In this document: positions 5,152 through 5,193 of the stretch, piece by piece | Layout: the number at the start of each line of letters is the position of its first letter | Position numbering within the stretch: position 1 is the first letter of the stretch | Assembly (NCBI GenBank): GCA_947057875.1 | Contig: CAMSEX010000092.1 | Location: forward strand, 1-5,193 | Source of the DNA: an uncultured Clostridium sp. | GTDB taxonomy: Bacteria; Bacillota; Clostridia; TANB77; CAG-508 | Length of the DNA stretch: 5,193 nucleotides | Direction of reading: 5' to 3' | The notes under the pieces: generated by a model | Databases searched by the model: none | The model's input: the letters and a program-made list of their open reading frames with translations, nothing else | Told to the model about the DNA's origin: nothing | Position numbers and translations under genes: made by a program

Positions 5152-5193
5152 AGATCGGAAGAGCACACGTCTGAACTCCAGTCACCTCTCGTC
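5152..5193 (+). other. Illumina TruSeq-type adapter and index, not genomic
   Basis: Bases 5152-5185 equal the 34-base TruSeq Read 1 3' adapter, beginning AGATCGGAAGAGCACACGTC and ending CCAGTCAC. The last eight bases, CTCTCGTC (5186-5193), sit where the sample index would be. The fragment ended at 5151 and the read ran through into the adapter, which was not trimmed before assembly. Nothing biological should be inferred from this stretch. Confidence 0.99.

Overview
The window is an AT-rich, densely packed chromosomal segment that looks like a low-GC Bacillota (Firmicutes), probably a gut-type Clostridia member. The reasons are the clostridial protein variants, consensus sigma-A promoters with 17-base spacers, strong AGGAGG ribosome binding sites and U-tailed hairpin terminators. 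It is housekeeping DNA. I found no phage, insertion sequence, CRISPR array, toxin-antitoxin or defence locus, and no convincing new multi-gene system.

Left part (1-1562). A divergent intergenic region separates the N-terminal end of a probable Fe-S cluster scaffold protein (minus strand, cut by the window edge) from a small one-TM membrane protein of unknown function (plus strand). Each has its own recognisable promoter. After the terminator of the small gene comes a RluA-family pseudouridine synthase on the plus strand. Its promoter is so close to the ATG that the mRNA is predicted to be leaderless.

Middle (1538-4237). A minus-strand cluster reads clpP, clpX, nitroreductase, with 21- and 23-base gaps. 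It is probably one transcript, starting from a promoter just upstream of clpP and ending at a hairpin terminator shared with the convergent pseudouridine synthase. ClpP and ClpX together make the ClpXP ATP-dependent protease. The nitroreductase is a flavoenzyme that apparently rides along.

Right part (4194-5193). A class A RNase P RNA gene (rnpB, minus strand) has a near-consensus promoter and its own terminator. It has a greatly lengthened P12 hairpin, and its L15 loop lacks the usual GGU that pairs with tRNA CCA. Upstream are a DUF951 zinc-ribbon gene broken by one extra base and the last 72 codons of gltX (glutamyl-tRNA synthetase). The final 42 bases are not genomic: they are an Illumina adapter plus an index-like 8-mer. 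Genomic sequence therefore ends at 5151, and bases near that end should be trusted less.
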